Assembly (NCBI GenBank): GCA_020636775.1
Contig: JACJXF010000004.1
Span: 52,790 to 116,789 of the forward strand
Origin: Bacteroidales bacterium
GTDB lineage: Bacteria > Bacteroidota > Bacteroidia > Bacteroidales > GCA-2748055
Length of the DNA: 64,000 nucleotides
Direction of reading: 5' to 3'
Of this stretch, positions 35,854-44,792 are shown in pieces (within the stretch, counting starts at the first letter, position 1; each line of letters begins with the position of its first letter). A model generated the notes under the pieces. That model had not been told where the DNA came from. It was given only the letters and a program-made list of their open reading frames with translations, and ran no database searches. A program made the translations under genes and the position numbers.

Positions 35854-36008
35854 GTTCAACGAAGCTTCAGCGAAGTTGGAACCTGTTCAACGTAGCTTCA
35901 GCGAAGTTGAGCCCTGTTCAACGAAGCTTCAGCGAAGTTGAGCCCCGTTCAACGAAGCTTCAGCGTAGTTGAACCCCGTTCAACGTAGCTTTAGCGAAGT
36001 TGAAAATT
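35854..36008. repeat. five tandem 31-bp repeats between permease and adaptor genes
   Basis: GTTCAAC recurs at 35854, 35885, 35916, 35947 and 35978, an exact 31-base period. The unit is GTTCAACGAAGCTTCAGCGA followed by AGTTGAGCCCC, with CAAC/GTTG ends and the palindrome GAAGCTTC in the middle, so each copy can form a hairpin. Variation is small (GTAGC for GAAGC, TTT for TTC). There are no spacers, so this is not a CRISPR array. It sits inside a four-gene export operon and may affect expression of the adaptor gene. Confidence 0.95.
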
Positions 36009-36010
36009 CC

Positions 36011-37276
36011 CTACTCATACCTCAAGGCATCCACCGGTTTCATACTAACCGCTTTCCTGGCCGGGATGAGTCCCGCGATAATGCCGGAAAGTATCAGTAC
36101 AATCAACGCAATAACGGCCACCTTTATATCCACCTCCGGGTTTTTGAACATCCCTTCATCCCCTCCGGAAGAAGCCAGTCCTTTATTTAACATTTCCAGA
36201 AGAAACACGCCAAGCACCAGTCCAAATAAACCAGCCATTGCTGTAAGTGTAACCGATTCGGTTATAACCTGAGAGATAATTTTCCAGGGTGTGGCACCAA
36301 TGGCCCGCTGTATGCCGATTTCTCTGGTCCTCTCCTTGATTATTATCAGCATGATATTGCTCACCCCGATGACTCCGGCAAAAAGAGTTCCGATTCCCAC
36401 GATCCAGATAAGAGTTCGAATACCCAGGAAAAGCCCGTTCATTTTCTTGAATTCCTTTTCCAGATTGAAATGTCCGAAAGCCTGTTCATCCTCAGGTGCC
36501 ACATGATTTCTCTCTGCGAGAAGCTTCATGCTCTTCTCTTCAACCACAGAGGCTGACTTCCCTTTTTTGGCAGTCACAAGAAAATAATGCACATCATCGC
36601 CCATATTATAACTTACCGCCATTGTGGTAAAGGGTATAAAAATGGATTTATCCTTATCTCCCCCGAAATTCATATTCTTATTCTTGGGTTCGAACACGCC
36701 GACAACCTGATAATAAACCCCGTTTATTCTAATATATTCACCCAGAACAGGGTCTCCCTCCTTAAACAATTCATCGCGGACCCGGTTGCCTATAACCGCT
36801 ACCTTTCGTTTATCCTGAAGATCTATTTCGTTCAGAAAGCGTCCGTTTAAAATTCGAACGGGGTCAATTTTATTAATGGCCGGATAATCTCCAGTGATAT
36901 TGTAGGAGCCTGTTTTTAAACCATAAACCACATTATTGCCTGCATTTCTTCCCCATGGCTGAAGCCTTGGTGCAAGCTCATCAATCTCAGGAATATTCTT
37001 TTTAAGTGCCTCCATGTCGGATGTATGAAACAGCCAGAAACGCCCCCTCGGGAATCCCTTATATGGCATGGTAGTCTGCCTGGTAAACATAATGGCCGAG
37101 TTGGTTGCAAAATCGCCCATCCCGCTGTAAACTGCATTTTGCAATCCTTTTCCGGAGCCCAGCATGATAATAAGCATGAATATTCCCCAGAACACCCCAA
37201 AAGCTGTAAAGAAAGTCCTTAGCTTATTGCTTTTAAGGGAACTGTATATTTCCTGCCATTTATCGTAGTCAAACAT
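36011..37276 (-). CDS. MacB/FtsX-like ABC transporter permease (second copy)
   Basis: The 421-residue protein follows the usual MacB-permease plan: an N-terminal MFDYDKWQEIYSSLKSNKLRTFFTAFGVFWGIFMLIIMLG with the first helix, a ~220-residue periplasmic MacB_PCD domain, and three C-terminal helices of the FtsX type, with GVIGVSNIMLIIIKERTREIGIQRAIGATPW before the second and a closing GLIPARKAVSMKPVDALRYE. (Quoted motifs are split over SNIMLIIIKERTREIG and GLIPARKA.) It resembles the neighbouring permease closely enough to be a duplicated partner, so the transporter is probably a heterodimer. It starts 15 bases after the first permease. Confidence 0.92.
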   Translation of the reverse strand: MFDYDKWQEIYSSLKSNKLRTFFTAFGVFWGIFMLIIMLGSGKGLQNAVYSGMGDFATNSAIMFTRQTTMPYKGFPRGRFWLFHTSDMEALKKNIPEIDELAPRLQPWGRNAGNNVVYGLKTGSYNITGDYPAINKIDPVRILNGRFLNEIDLQDKRKVAVIGNRVRDELFKEGDPVLGEYIRINGVYYQVVGVFEPKNKNMNFGGDKDKSIFIPFTTMAVSYNMGDDVHYFLVTAKKGKSASVVEEKSMKLLAERNHVAPEDEQAFGHFNLEKEFKKMNGLFLGIRTLIWIVGIGTLFAGVIGVSNIMLIIIKERTREIGIQRAIGATPWKIISQVITESVTLTAMAGLFGLVLGVFLLEMLNKGLASSGGDEGMFKNPEVDIKVAVIALIVLILSGIIAGLIPARKAVSMKPVDALRYE

Positions 37277-37291
37277 TCTGAATCCTTTTAA

Positions 37292-38521
37292 TTATTCATC
37301 ACGCAATGCAATAACAGGCCTTATTCTTGCTGCCTTGATGGCCGGGAACAATCCTGCCAAAACACCTGCTAAAACAAGGATAATAGTAGCCGTTACAGCC
37401 AATCCAAAGTCAACCTCCGGACTCCTGAAAAAATCGCTGGCAGGCATGAATTTTCCTACCAGTTCAAGCAGTCCTATTCCTCCTACAAGTCCAATATATC
37501 CTGCAAATCCTGTAATTACAACAGACTCGAGGATGATGAGAAATATAACCGACCAGGGAGTTGCACCAATTGCTTTTCTGATACCAATTTCCTTGGTACG
37601 TTCATTTACAACAATGATCATTATATTACTCACTCCCACCACCCCGGCAATAATGGTGAATATCCCAATAATCCCAACAAAAAGCTTAATCCCCATAAAA
37701 AGGTTCTGGAACTGTTTAAACTCCTTGAGGGTGTTGTTTATATAGAGGGCCGATTTATCTGCACTGTCGAAACGGTGAAGACTCGCCAGTTTCTGCCTGA
37801 GGGTTTCCTCCAGCTTTTCGCTTTCCTTTGCCGATAGATTGGTAGTAATGGTAAGGTTATGGATATCGTTTCCACCGTTAAAAATCATCTGTGCAGTGGA
37901 AATTGGCAGATATAATCGTTGCTGATCCCGGTCGCTGCGGTCGCTGAAAATACCAACCACCTGAAAAGGAACACCGTTGACCTTCACAAATTCGCCCAGT
38001 GGATTTTCTCCGTTTTTAAAAAGGGCTTCTTTAACCGGCTCTCCAATGATTACCACTTTCCGCTTTTTCTGAATATCCACCTGATTCAGCATCCTTCCCT
38101 GATCGATAATTATCTTCTCAATAGCCTGCATATCCGGGTGAACGCATATGAGATCAAAAGAACCAAATTGTTTTTTGTAGGAGATGATTTTATTCTGCCA
38201 GATGTAATAACGGGCAGAAATCTCCTCCACTCCCGGAATATTTTTCTTTACAAATTCGTAATCTTCATTGGTAAAATGCACCTGCCTCCCTGCCTTCATG
38301 CCCTTGTATGCATTGGTTGTAGCTCCCGGGAAGAGCCAGAGGGTATTGGTAGCATCGGCCTTAAACTGGTATTCCACGCCGTTCTGCAAGCCATTTCCTG
38401 ACCCCAGAAGAATAATCAGCATGAATATTCCCCATGCCACGCTGAAACCTGTCAGGAAAGTACGAAGTTTATTCTTCCTGATGGTTGCAAAAATCTCCTG
38501 CCATTTGTCTAGGTCGAACAT
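37292..38521 (-). CDS. MacB/FtsX-like ABC transporter permease (first copy)
   Basis: I start it at 38521 (MFDLDKWQEIFATIRKNK) because that aligns with the start of its paralog; an ATG two codons earlier also exists. The 409-residue protein has one N-terminal helix, a periplasmic MacB_PCD domain at ~45-260 and three C-terminal helices with VSNIMIIVVNERTKEIGIRK and AIGATPWSVIF, ending LFPAIKAARIRPVIALRDE. It lies 6 bases after the ATPase stop and 15 bases before the second permease. The two permeases plus ATPase and adaptor make a complete tripartite-pump inner-membrane part; no outer-membrane TolC is encoded here. Confidence 0.92.
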   Translation of the reverse strand: MFDLDKWQEIFATIRKNKLRTFLTGFSVAWGIFMLIILLGSGNGLQNGVEYQFKADATNTLWLFPGATTNAYKGMKAGRQVHFTNEDYEFVKKNIPGVEEISARYYIWQNKIISYKKQFGSFDLICVHPDMQAIEKIIIDQGRMLNQVDIQKKRKVVIIGEPVKEALFKNGENPLGEFVKVNGVPFQVVGIFSDRSDRDQQRLYLPISTAQMIFNGGNDIHNLTITTNLSAKESEKLEETLRQKLASLHRFDSADKSALYINNTLKEFKQFQNLFMGIKLFVGIIGIFTIIAGVVGVSNIMIIVVNERTKEIGIRKAIGATPWSVIFLIILESVVITGFAGYIGLVGGIGLLELVGKFMPASDFFRSPEVDFGLAVTATIILVLAGVLAGLFPAIKAARIRPVIALRDE

Positions 38522-38527
38522 ATGCAA

Positions 38528-39232
38528 TTAATTAACAGAGACTTCCCTGAGTGATTTATCGACAATGACGTTTTCTCCAATTACTCCGTCCCGGATCCTG
38601 ATGATACGGTCGGTGAGCATGGAAATATCGTGTTCGTGCGTTACTATTATTATGGTAATACCAGTCTGATTGACTTCCCTGAGAATTTCCATAACCTCAA
38701 GTGATGTCTGCGAATCGAGAGCACCCGTAGGTTCGTCGGCGAGTATTACTTTAGGTTTGGCAATTAGGGAACGGGCGATGGCTACACGTTGCTTTTGACC
38801 GCCAGACATTTCGCTGGGAAGATGCTCAGCCCAGTCACGAAGACCAACCTTATCGAGGTATTCCATAGCAATTAGATTCCTTTTCCTGCGACTTATTCCC
38901 TGATAATACAGAGGCAGGGCTACATTTTCAAGGGCGTTCTTAAAGGCAATCAGGTTAAAGCTCTGAAAAACAAATCCGAGGGTGTTGTTCCTGAGTTTTG
39001 CCGCCTGAGTTTCATTAAGGTCTCTGATTAATTTCCCATCCAGGAAAAATTCTCCTTCATCGTAATTATCAAGGATACCAAGTACATTGAGAAGTGTTGA
39101 CTTACCGGAACCCGAAGATCCCATGATAGATATCATCTCTCCTTTTTCAATTTTCAGGTTAACGCCTTTGAGCACATGAAGGCTGTTCTGGCCAATGGTA
39201 TAGCTCTTATGAATATTATTGAGTTGAATCAT
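38528..39232 (-). CDS. ABC transporter ATPase (MacB/LolD type)
   Basis: The 234-residue ATPase has Walker A GSSGSGKSTLLN (~37-48), Q-loop VFQSFNLIAF, the ABC signature MSGGQKQRVAIARSLI (~141-156), Walker B VILADEPTGALDSQTS and the switch histidine IIIVTHEHDI. These are the marks of the LolD/MacB group that powers FtsX-like permeases. It is the first gene of the operon ATPase-permease-permease-adaptor. In this group the likely substrates are lipoproteins, peptides or antimicrobials. Confidence 0.95.
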   Translation of the reverse strand: MIQLNNIHKSYTIGQNSLHVLKGVNLKIEKGEMISIMGSSGSGKSTLLNVLGILDNYDEGEFFLDGKLIRDLNETQAAKLRNNTLGFVFQSFNLIAFKNALENVALPLYYQGISRRKRNLIAMEYLDKVGLRDWAEHLPSEMSGGQKQRVAIARSLIAKPKVILADEPTGALDSQTSLEVMEILREVNQTGITIIIVTHEHDISMLTDRIIRIRDGVIGENVIVDKSLREVSVN

Positions 39233-39625
39233 TCAATCGTATTTAAAGAAGTATGTTTTACAATAACGGTGCCATATAAACGGGCATGTCAAATGTGGAG
39301 TTAAATGAAGTCAGTTTAAGCTTATTTTTTTGATGATTTGTTGAGTTGATATCAGGGTTTACTGAAACAGACTTTGAGCTACTAATTTGATTATCAAAAA
39401 TATAAACGGGAACGAGATAGGATTATTGCAAAAGGATCAGATTAATAAAAAAGTTGGAAAAAATTTTTCCCTCGGTTCCATTCATGCATGAGGCAGGAAA
39501 ATAAATGTGCGAATACGAACAGCTAACGTTCGAAATCGGCCATAAATTAATTTTGGACCCGTATCATGGAAGATATAATTTATTTTAATCGATGAAATAT
39601 GGAAGGAATACTATAATAGGAAAAT

Positions 39626-39660
39626 TTAAGCGCAGATCCCGCGGGGCGGGAACGCAAAAT
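39626..39660 (-). repeat. REP-like hairpin element, variant stem
   Basis: Read on the minus strand it has the same constant ends as the array at 6215-6629 (TTTTGCGT and CTGCGCTTAAA) but its stem is TCCCGC/GCGGGA around three bases instead of GTCACGC/GCGTGAC. Confidence 0.6.
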
Positions 39661-39780
39661 TCGCAGTGTCTGGGCGCGGTTTTGAATATTATATTTATTA
39701 CTGTTGAATTGTCTTGCTTAGTCTGGAAAATGTGAGTCCAATAATTAAATTACAAAACCATCAAATGAAACTTTACCATT

Positions 39781-39812
39781 ATTGCGTTTGCAAAGGCTGG
39801 ATTTGCGCTTAA
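39781..39812 (+). repeat. REP-like hairpin element, degenerate
   Basis: ATTGCGTTTGCAAAGGCTGG followed by ATTTGCGCTTAA keeps the TTGCGT and TGCGCTTAA ends of the family, but the stem is decayed. Confidence 0.45.
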
Positions 39813-39847
39813 TGTATTTTGTTTCCGTCAATTCTTCTAAAATTTGC

Positions 39848-41386
39848 CTATTTCTTTTTATACATGGACGACTCATCCTGGTTAGGCAGTGATTTATTAC
39901 CGAACAGAGAATCCATTGCTACATTAAGGGTATCGAATATCACCTTTTGGGTGGGTCTGGAAATATCATAGAGAATCTCATCCTGAGGAATTGTAACCTT
40001 CCCGGAGATAAAAACCGGCCGGTTATAATTATAGAAACGTGTAATCAGCGACTCCGGATCTTTGGCAGGAAGCACAAAAGGCCTGGATTCTTTTCCGTTT
40101 GCATCAATATGGCTGAAGTACGGAAGAGTAATGATCCCGTCTTCTCTTTTGCTGGCAAAAACAATCCAGCGGCTGTTGAGCGACCAGTTATGAAAGCTTT
40201 CGGTCTGATCAGAGTTCACATTGAGCTTGCGATAGCTCATGTCTTTCAGATCCATTATATACAGATCACTGGAATTATTTCCAATGGTAAAATAGCCATA
40301 ATCTGCCATACAGAAAACGATAAAACGTCCGTCGGGAGAAGCTTCCGGAAATGTGATGCTAAGACCTGTAGTGTCGGCAGAGAGCAATACTTCGGGTTTC
40401 CCCCACTGATGTGTATCTGCATCAAATGAAATTCGCATAAGGTCATATTTTACAAGCTTTCCCAGTTCTTTTTTGCGCTCTGCAGGACAATTTATATAAT
40501 ACAAATACTTTCCGTCAGCAGACCAGTTTGGCAGGTTTTCGAGATCCTCGCTGGCAATTTTGGGAGAAGTAAATACCAGGTTTTTATCAATATCATAAAT
40601 CATGATATCCGACTTATCATCGTAAACATAATTCAGACGGTCGCCTGAAGAATACATGAGCTGGTGAATAATATTGGTGGAAAAAGCAATATAGGGCTTG
40701 GTGGGATGCCAGGAGGGATAGGCAAAGGAAGCGATGGTATTGGGAGTCTTGGTTTCAAGCCAGCGCACACTGTCGTTCGATTTAATAAAGGTTCCACCCG
40801 GAGGAGTACGAAGGTGGAGGAGCATATTCTTCGGGTTGTGATTCTGAAAAGTATGACAGTGCATGCAATTGCCGTTGGTATTTCTGTTTTCCAGTATGGC
40901 TGATTCATCAAAAGTTTCTGTGCTCCTCTGGACAATTGCCATATCGTTCCACAACACAAGCGCCGGATTAATTCTCCGGTAAACAATATAAGGGTCGATA
41001 GAATCAGCCGACACGAAGTTTTTAATGGTCGGGTATATAATCCATTGATTATCCTTTCTGGCAGCAATATCAATTGAAATGGAATCGCCGGTATTCTCAT
41101 TCAATAATTCTTTCCATTTGCGGATTGGGATTGAAATCTTTCCGCTCCATGAGCTTACAGTAAATGACTGCTTTCCCTTCCCCGAGAATGTTACGTTGAA
41201 CTTCCGTGCATCTTCCTGAATAATAAAATTTAAGGGAGCAATATTAACCGGTATTTCAAGGGATGTGTAATCCGGATACAGAACAGGCATCTTATTCTCT
41301 CTGACACCGTTTTTCACCGGTCCGCTGCTGCAGGCACTTAATATACCCAGTAATACAATTGATAAAATTGATATATTCTTCCTCAT
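39848..41386 (-). CDS. lipoprotein with CxxCH haem motif and TolB-like beta-propeller repeats
   Basis: The 512-residue protein has a lipoprotein signal (LLGILSACSS, Cys19 in the lipobox). After an N-terminal region with a PD40-associated beta domain comes NGNCMHCHTFQNHNP with a c-type haem motif (CMHCH at 174-178). From ~215 on it shows repeated TolB/PD40-like blades: YPSWHPTKPYIAFSTN, NLPNWSADGKYLYYINC, FPEASPDGRFIVFCMAD and SFHNWSLNSRWIVFASKRED. It is thus a predicted single-haem cytochrome-like propeller on the outside of the membrane. It overlaps the upstream DUF6057-like gene by 4 bases (ATGA). The role is unknown; a paired membrane protein suggests a two-part envelope system. Confidence 0.82.
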   Translation of the reverse strand: MRKNISILSIVLLGILSACSSGPVKNGVRENKMPVLYPDYTSLEIPVNIAPLNFIIQEDARKFNVTFSGKGKQSFTVSSWSGKISIPIRKWKELLNENTGDSISIDIAARKDNQWIIYPTIKNFVSADSIDPYIVYRRINPALVLWNDMAIVQRSTETFDESAILENRNTNGNCMHCHTFQNHNPKNMLLHLRTPPGGTFIKSNDSVRWLETKTPNTIASFAYPSWHPTKPYIAFSTNIIHQLMYSSGDRLNYVYDDKSDIMIYDIDKNLVFTSPKIASEDLENLPNWSADGKYLYYINCPAERKKELGKLVKYDLMRISFDADTHQWGKPEVLLSADTTGLSITFPEASPDGRFIVFCMADYGYFTIGNNSSDLYIMDLKDMSYRKLNVNSDQTESFHNWSLNSRWIVFASKREDGIITLPYFSHIDANGKESRPFVLPAKDPESLITRFYNYNRPVFISGKVTIPQDEILYDISRPTQKVIFDTLNVAMDSLFGNKSLPNQDESSMYKKK

Positions 41387-43212
41387 GAGTCTTTCTTTTT
41401 GATCTTATCAGCCATGGATGTCGGGTTTTCAAAATAAATGTAATACCAGAAAGTGTCATGAAATCCCGGTCTCAGTATATCTTTCATGTTCACTTTTGAA
41501 TCTCGGTTCGACCGGATGGTATTTTTAAATGCTTCAAATCTATCCCTGGTTTCTTTAGTAACAGAATATTCCCAAGTGTCTGCGGGTGAATTACTGTTCT
41601 GGTAATATACCAGTAATACCTCCTCATAGGTTTTGGGCATTTTCTTATAATAACCTGAGCTTTTAACCAGAGGAAGATAATGATAGAAGTTTTCAAGCTC
41701 TCCCCGCAAAATATAATAAGACATCAGGTACTCAAAAGCCATCTTGTTACTTGGATTATTTTTCAGGACATCGATGAGATCCAGATCAGGACTCTTAAGG
41801 TTCATTACATTTTCCTCCCTGATAATTGCCAGGTTTTCAGGGGAAAGCTTTTGCCTGGTAAAATCCGGATCCTTTTTCAGATCTTTGAGCAGGCCGAGCG
41901 CATATTTTTTGTAAACTATTGATTTACTAAGAATTAAAAGATATTTGGAGGCAGTTCTATATTCGCCAAGGAACAGGGATGATAGCGCCAGGCGCTTCAA
42001 CGACCCCGGAGTATACGGTGTGTACGACTGATACTCCAGCATCCAGTATTTAGCTGCCTTCATATATCCCAGATCAAAACAGAGGTCACTTTCATAAGGG
42101 AGTGTAATTTGTGAGATTTCTTTCGTCATCATCAGTCCATATTCACCCCAATCCTGTGGAACGGAAAATAAATCTTCACTCATTCTCCCGGTTTCACTTA
42201 AAGCCCGGTTCATCTGGAAAATTGCTATCCGGTCATCCAGACCCAGTTTATCTTTAAATTCCAGTACTTTATCCCATTCCTGTCTTTCAACCAAAAAGTC
42301 TATCTCAGATTTGTACTTATCCTTATTAATAAAGAGAGTTTTATAGAACAGGTTGCATCCTGCCAGCAGGAAGACGGGAAAGATAAGATTTAGCAGAACC
42401 TGTTTCCTCCCCTCGCCAAATTTTTTAAACAAATGTGACAGAGGCAATAATTTAAGCAGGAAAGCAACAGCGATAAAAATGCAAATAAACCAGAAACCCG
42501 GATACTGATAACTTGAATCCGTAAAGCTAAACTGACTGTTAAGCTTTTGGAAAATATTTAAATCCTTTAAGCCATAGGAAAGACCTGCAAAGTATGCAAG
42601 TACTATAAATGAAAAAGCAGCATCCCGGACTGATTTTATATTTACCCATTCATCCATGAGATAAATCAACAGCAGGACAAAGGCCGCAGGAATTCCAAAT
42701 AACAAATATGCAAGCTGTACAGCTAAGATTATGTAAACTGCCTTAACATACGTATTTAGCTTTGCAAAGTCGGCCAGGAGATATAAAATTCCGGAAAACA
42801 ACAGAACAATCAGCGAATCGAGACCGACTGAATAGCTTTTCAACTGATAGAGAATAAATAGCGGCACAATAAACTCAATGCCCACATATCCAGCTTCTAT
42901 TGATTTACGGAGTATTCTCCTGTAAACCAGAGCGAGCAAAACCAGCAGAAATATTATTAATGAAGTCCCTGCAAATGGGAAATAAAGAAACTGCAGAAAG
43001 AACTGAGAAAGCAGGCTTATAATGCCTGATTTAAAATCAAAATGATATTCGTAGAAAGCGCTGTCGAATCCAAAAAAAGGCTGAAGGTTAAGATACAGCA
43101 GCTGCGGTTCATAAACCAGATAGATCAGGTAAAAGGCAAAAATGGCAAAAAAAAGGTAAAGTAATTTTTGCCAGCTCTTTAGAAAGACTTTGGAAGTTTG
43201 GAAGAGGAGCAT
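41383..43212 (-). CDS. polytopic DUF6057-like membrane protein with C-terminal helical repeats
   Basis: The 609-residue protein has about nine to ten membrane segments in the first ~300 residues (for example LLYLFFAIFAFYLIYLVYE and VLLIYLMDEW regions). It is followed by a soluble part of ~300 residues made of paired helices of TPR type (EWDKVLEFKDKLGLDDRIA, MKAAKYWMLEYQSYTPY, EYRTASKYLLILSKS). The layout matches DUF6057 proteins of Bacteroidota, which often stand next to a TolB-like lipoprotein. Its stop overlaps the start of that gene here by 4 bases. No catalytic motif was seen. Confidence 0.72.
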   Translation of the reverse strand: MLLFQTSKVFLKSWQKLLYLFFAIFAFYLIYLVYEPQLLYLNLQPFFGFDSAFYEYHFDFKSGIISLLSQFFLQFLYFPFAGTSLIIFLLVLLALVYRRILRKSIEAGYVGIEFIVPLFILYQLKSYSVGLDSLIVLLFSGILYLLADFAKLNTYVKAVYIILAVQLAYLLFGIPAAFVLLLIYLMDEWVNIKSVRDAAFSFIVLAYFAGLSYGLKDLNIFQKLNSQFSFTDSSYQYPGFWFICIFIAVAFLLKLLPLSHLFKKFGEGRKQVLLNLIFPVFLLAGCNLFYKTLFINKDKYKSEIDFLVERQEWDKVLEFKDKLGLDDRIAIFQMNRALSETGRMSEDLFSVPQDWGEYGLMMTKEISQITLPYESDLCFDLGYMKAAKYWMLEYQSYTPYTPGSLKRLALSSLFLGEYRTASKYLLILSKSIVYKKYALGLLKDLKKDPDFTRQKLSPENLAIIREENVMNLKSPDLDLIDVLKNNPSNKMAFEYLMSYYILRGELENFYHYLPLVKSSGYYKKMPKTYEEVLLVYYQNSNSPADTWEYSVTKETRDRFEAFKNTIRSNRDSKVNMKDILRPGFHDTFWYYIYFENPTSMADKIKKKDS

Positions 43213-43560
43213 TTTACAGTTTTTAATTACGCGCTAAAGAATAAAAAATCTGTAACAGGATCAGCAGCTAAAGTAATAATTCTCTTTCGACAATGTATTT
43301 ATTTTTATCATTTTATATGACATAATTCTGCTCCGGTTTCATATTACTGACTCCAATCAAATTTAAAATTTAAGACCAATGTTTTAATCAGGCATTGTAT
43401 TTTCTTTACAAAAAAATATAATTACTCAATTTGGAAGAGGCTGTTCGCTAAAATTTGTACTTTTGCCCCCTGTTATTCCAAACAGGATTGATTTTTTGCT
43501 GAATTCATATTTCTTTTCCAAAGAATGAATTCGGGTAACATTGGTTAAGATCGCAAAAAA
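43213..43560. other. divergent intergenic region
   Basis: The 348 bases between the DUF6057-like and chorismatase-like genes are AT-rich and carry one good promoter for the latter (43430-43465). I could not identify a promoter for the minus-strand operon. Confidence 0.5.
43430..43465 (+). promoter_or_regulatory. candidate Bacteroidota-type promoter for the chorismatase-like gene
   Basis: TTTG at 43430-43433 and TACTTTTG at 43458-43465 (exact TAnnTTTG) are 24 bases apart, slightly longer than the usual 19-22. The start of the gene follows 95 bases downstream. Confidence 0.4.
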
Positions 43561-44754
43561 ATGGTTTACTCAATCGCAACGGATTCTCTTTTTAATACAA
43601 TCTGCATTTATCCTCAATCGGGAGATTCATTGCTTGAGCAGCTCAGCGATTGTTATAAACAATTTGAGGAGGACCATGCAGGCAGAGAGCATTCCAGATC
43701 ATCCATTGTCAAGCAAAGCATTTTAATTTCGGCCGAAAACAATTTGGATTTTTATCAGAAGAGATCGGAGCTGGTAAATTATGTCGGGGGATATTTTAAG
43801 GTCACTCCTCCCACCTCTGTCATTTCACAAACCCCTGAAAAAGCTTCACTTCTTCTCGAGCTGACCCTTATTAAAGATTTAAAGCCGGCAGAAATCATTT
43901 ATAAGCAGAATACCGACTCATCCTGGTATACAATTAAAAGGGATGGCATAAAAATTCTTATCGCTTCGGGCTTTGGTGAGGAGTCTGAACAAAACAACAT
44001 TCTGGATCAAAGCAATGCGGCTTTCAGAAAGCTGAATTCCATTCTGGATGAGGAAAATTTTACATTTTCTGATGTAATTCGCCAGTGGAATTATGTGGAA
44101 CAAATTACGCAGAATGTTATACATGAGCAGAAGGAAAGTCAAAATTATCAGATATTTAATGATGTCCGTTCCAGATACTATTCCCATTCTTCTTTTGAAC
44201 ATGGTTTCCCGGCTGCCACAGGCATCGGGACAGAATTTGGCGGTGTTACCATAGATATCATTGCTGTTAAATACGATGCCGGATTTTCAGTTTTGCCCAT
44301 AAAAAGTCCTGTCCAGCTCGATGCTTATTCCTATACAAAGCAGGTACTGGCAGAAAACAACAGCATGAACGATTTTTGCCGCACCACTCCCAAATTTGAA
44401 CGGGCAAAAATTCTGGTAACTCCCGGAGCCGACATTATATTTATTTCGGGGACAGCTGCCATAAAGGGACAATTAAGCAGTACTGAATTTTCGGTGGAAC
44501 AGCAGACGGAAATGACCATTCAGAATATACTTAGCCTTATTTCCGCTGAAAACCTGAATAAACAGGGCTTACATACAAGTCAGAATGCAATGATGACAAA
44601 TCTGCGCGTCTATGTTAAATACCTCAAAGACATAAAGCTGGTTAAACAAATATGTCTGAAATACTTCCCTGAAACCCCCTGCATTTATGTGGCTGCCGAT
44701 ATCTGCCGACCCGAATTGCTCGTGGAGATTGAGGGGCAGGCGGTTGTGAAATAA
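43561..44754 (+). CDS. RidA-fold protein of the chorismatase (FkbO/Hyg5) type
   Basis: The 397-residue protein looks like two tandem RidA-like domains. The second half contains the conserved YQIFNDVRSRYYS, EHGFPAATGIGTEFGGVTIDI and a C-terminal ICRPELLVEIEGQAVV, where Arg and Glu match RidA-fold active-site positions. This layout is typical of chorismatases, which hydrolyse chorismate to hydroxybenzoates and pyruvate and are known in Bacteroidota near aryl-polyene and dialkylresorcinol genes. No such biosynthetic genes are adjacent here. Without a search I cannot exclude a divergent RidA-like protein. It has its own promoter and no operon partners; it converges on the CotH gene. Confidence 0.55.
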   Translation: MVYSIATDSLFNTICIYPQSGDSLLEQLSDCYKQFEEDHAGREHSRSSIVKQSILISAENNLDFYQKRSELVNYVGGYFKVTPPTSVISQTPEKASLLLELTLIKDLKPAEIIYKQNTDSSWYTIKRDGIKILIASGFGEESEQNNILDQSNAAFRKLNSILDEENFTFSDVIRQWNYVEQITQNVIHEQKESQNYQIFNDVRSRYYSHSSFEHGFPAATGIGTEFGGVTIDIIAVKYDAGFSVLPIKSPVQLDAYSYTKQVLAENNSMNDFCRTTPKFERAKILVTPGADIIFISGTAAIKGQLSSTEFSVEQQTEMTIQNILSLISAENLNKQGLHTSQNAMMTNLRVYVKYLKDIKLVKQICLKYFPETPCIYVAADICRPELLVEIEGQAVVK

Positions 44755-44792
44755 ATTTCTTCTTTAAATCTTATCTGGTCAATAAGCATTCA

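Larger units (their letters stand above)
39233..39847. other. 615-base intergenic region upstream of the ABC export operon
   Basis: No convincing gene is present. It holds two copies of the dispersed hairpin family (39626-39660 in reverse orientation, 39781-39812 forward). The half next to 39232 must hold the promoter of the ABC operon, though I saw no exact TAnnTTTG. Confidence 0.5.

Noticed and set aside
35854..36008. Possible CRISPR array (31-bp repeats)
   Set aside because: The repeats are directly tandem with no spacers, and no cas genes are present.
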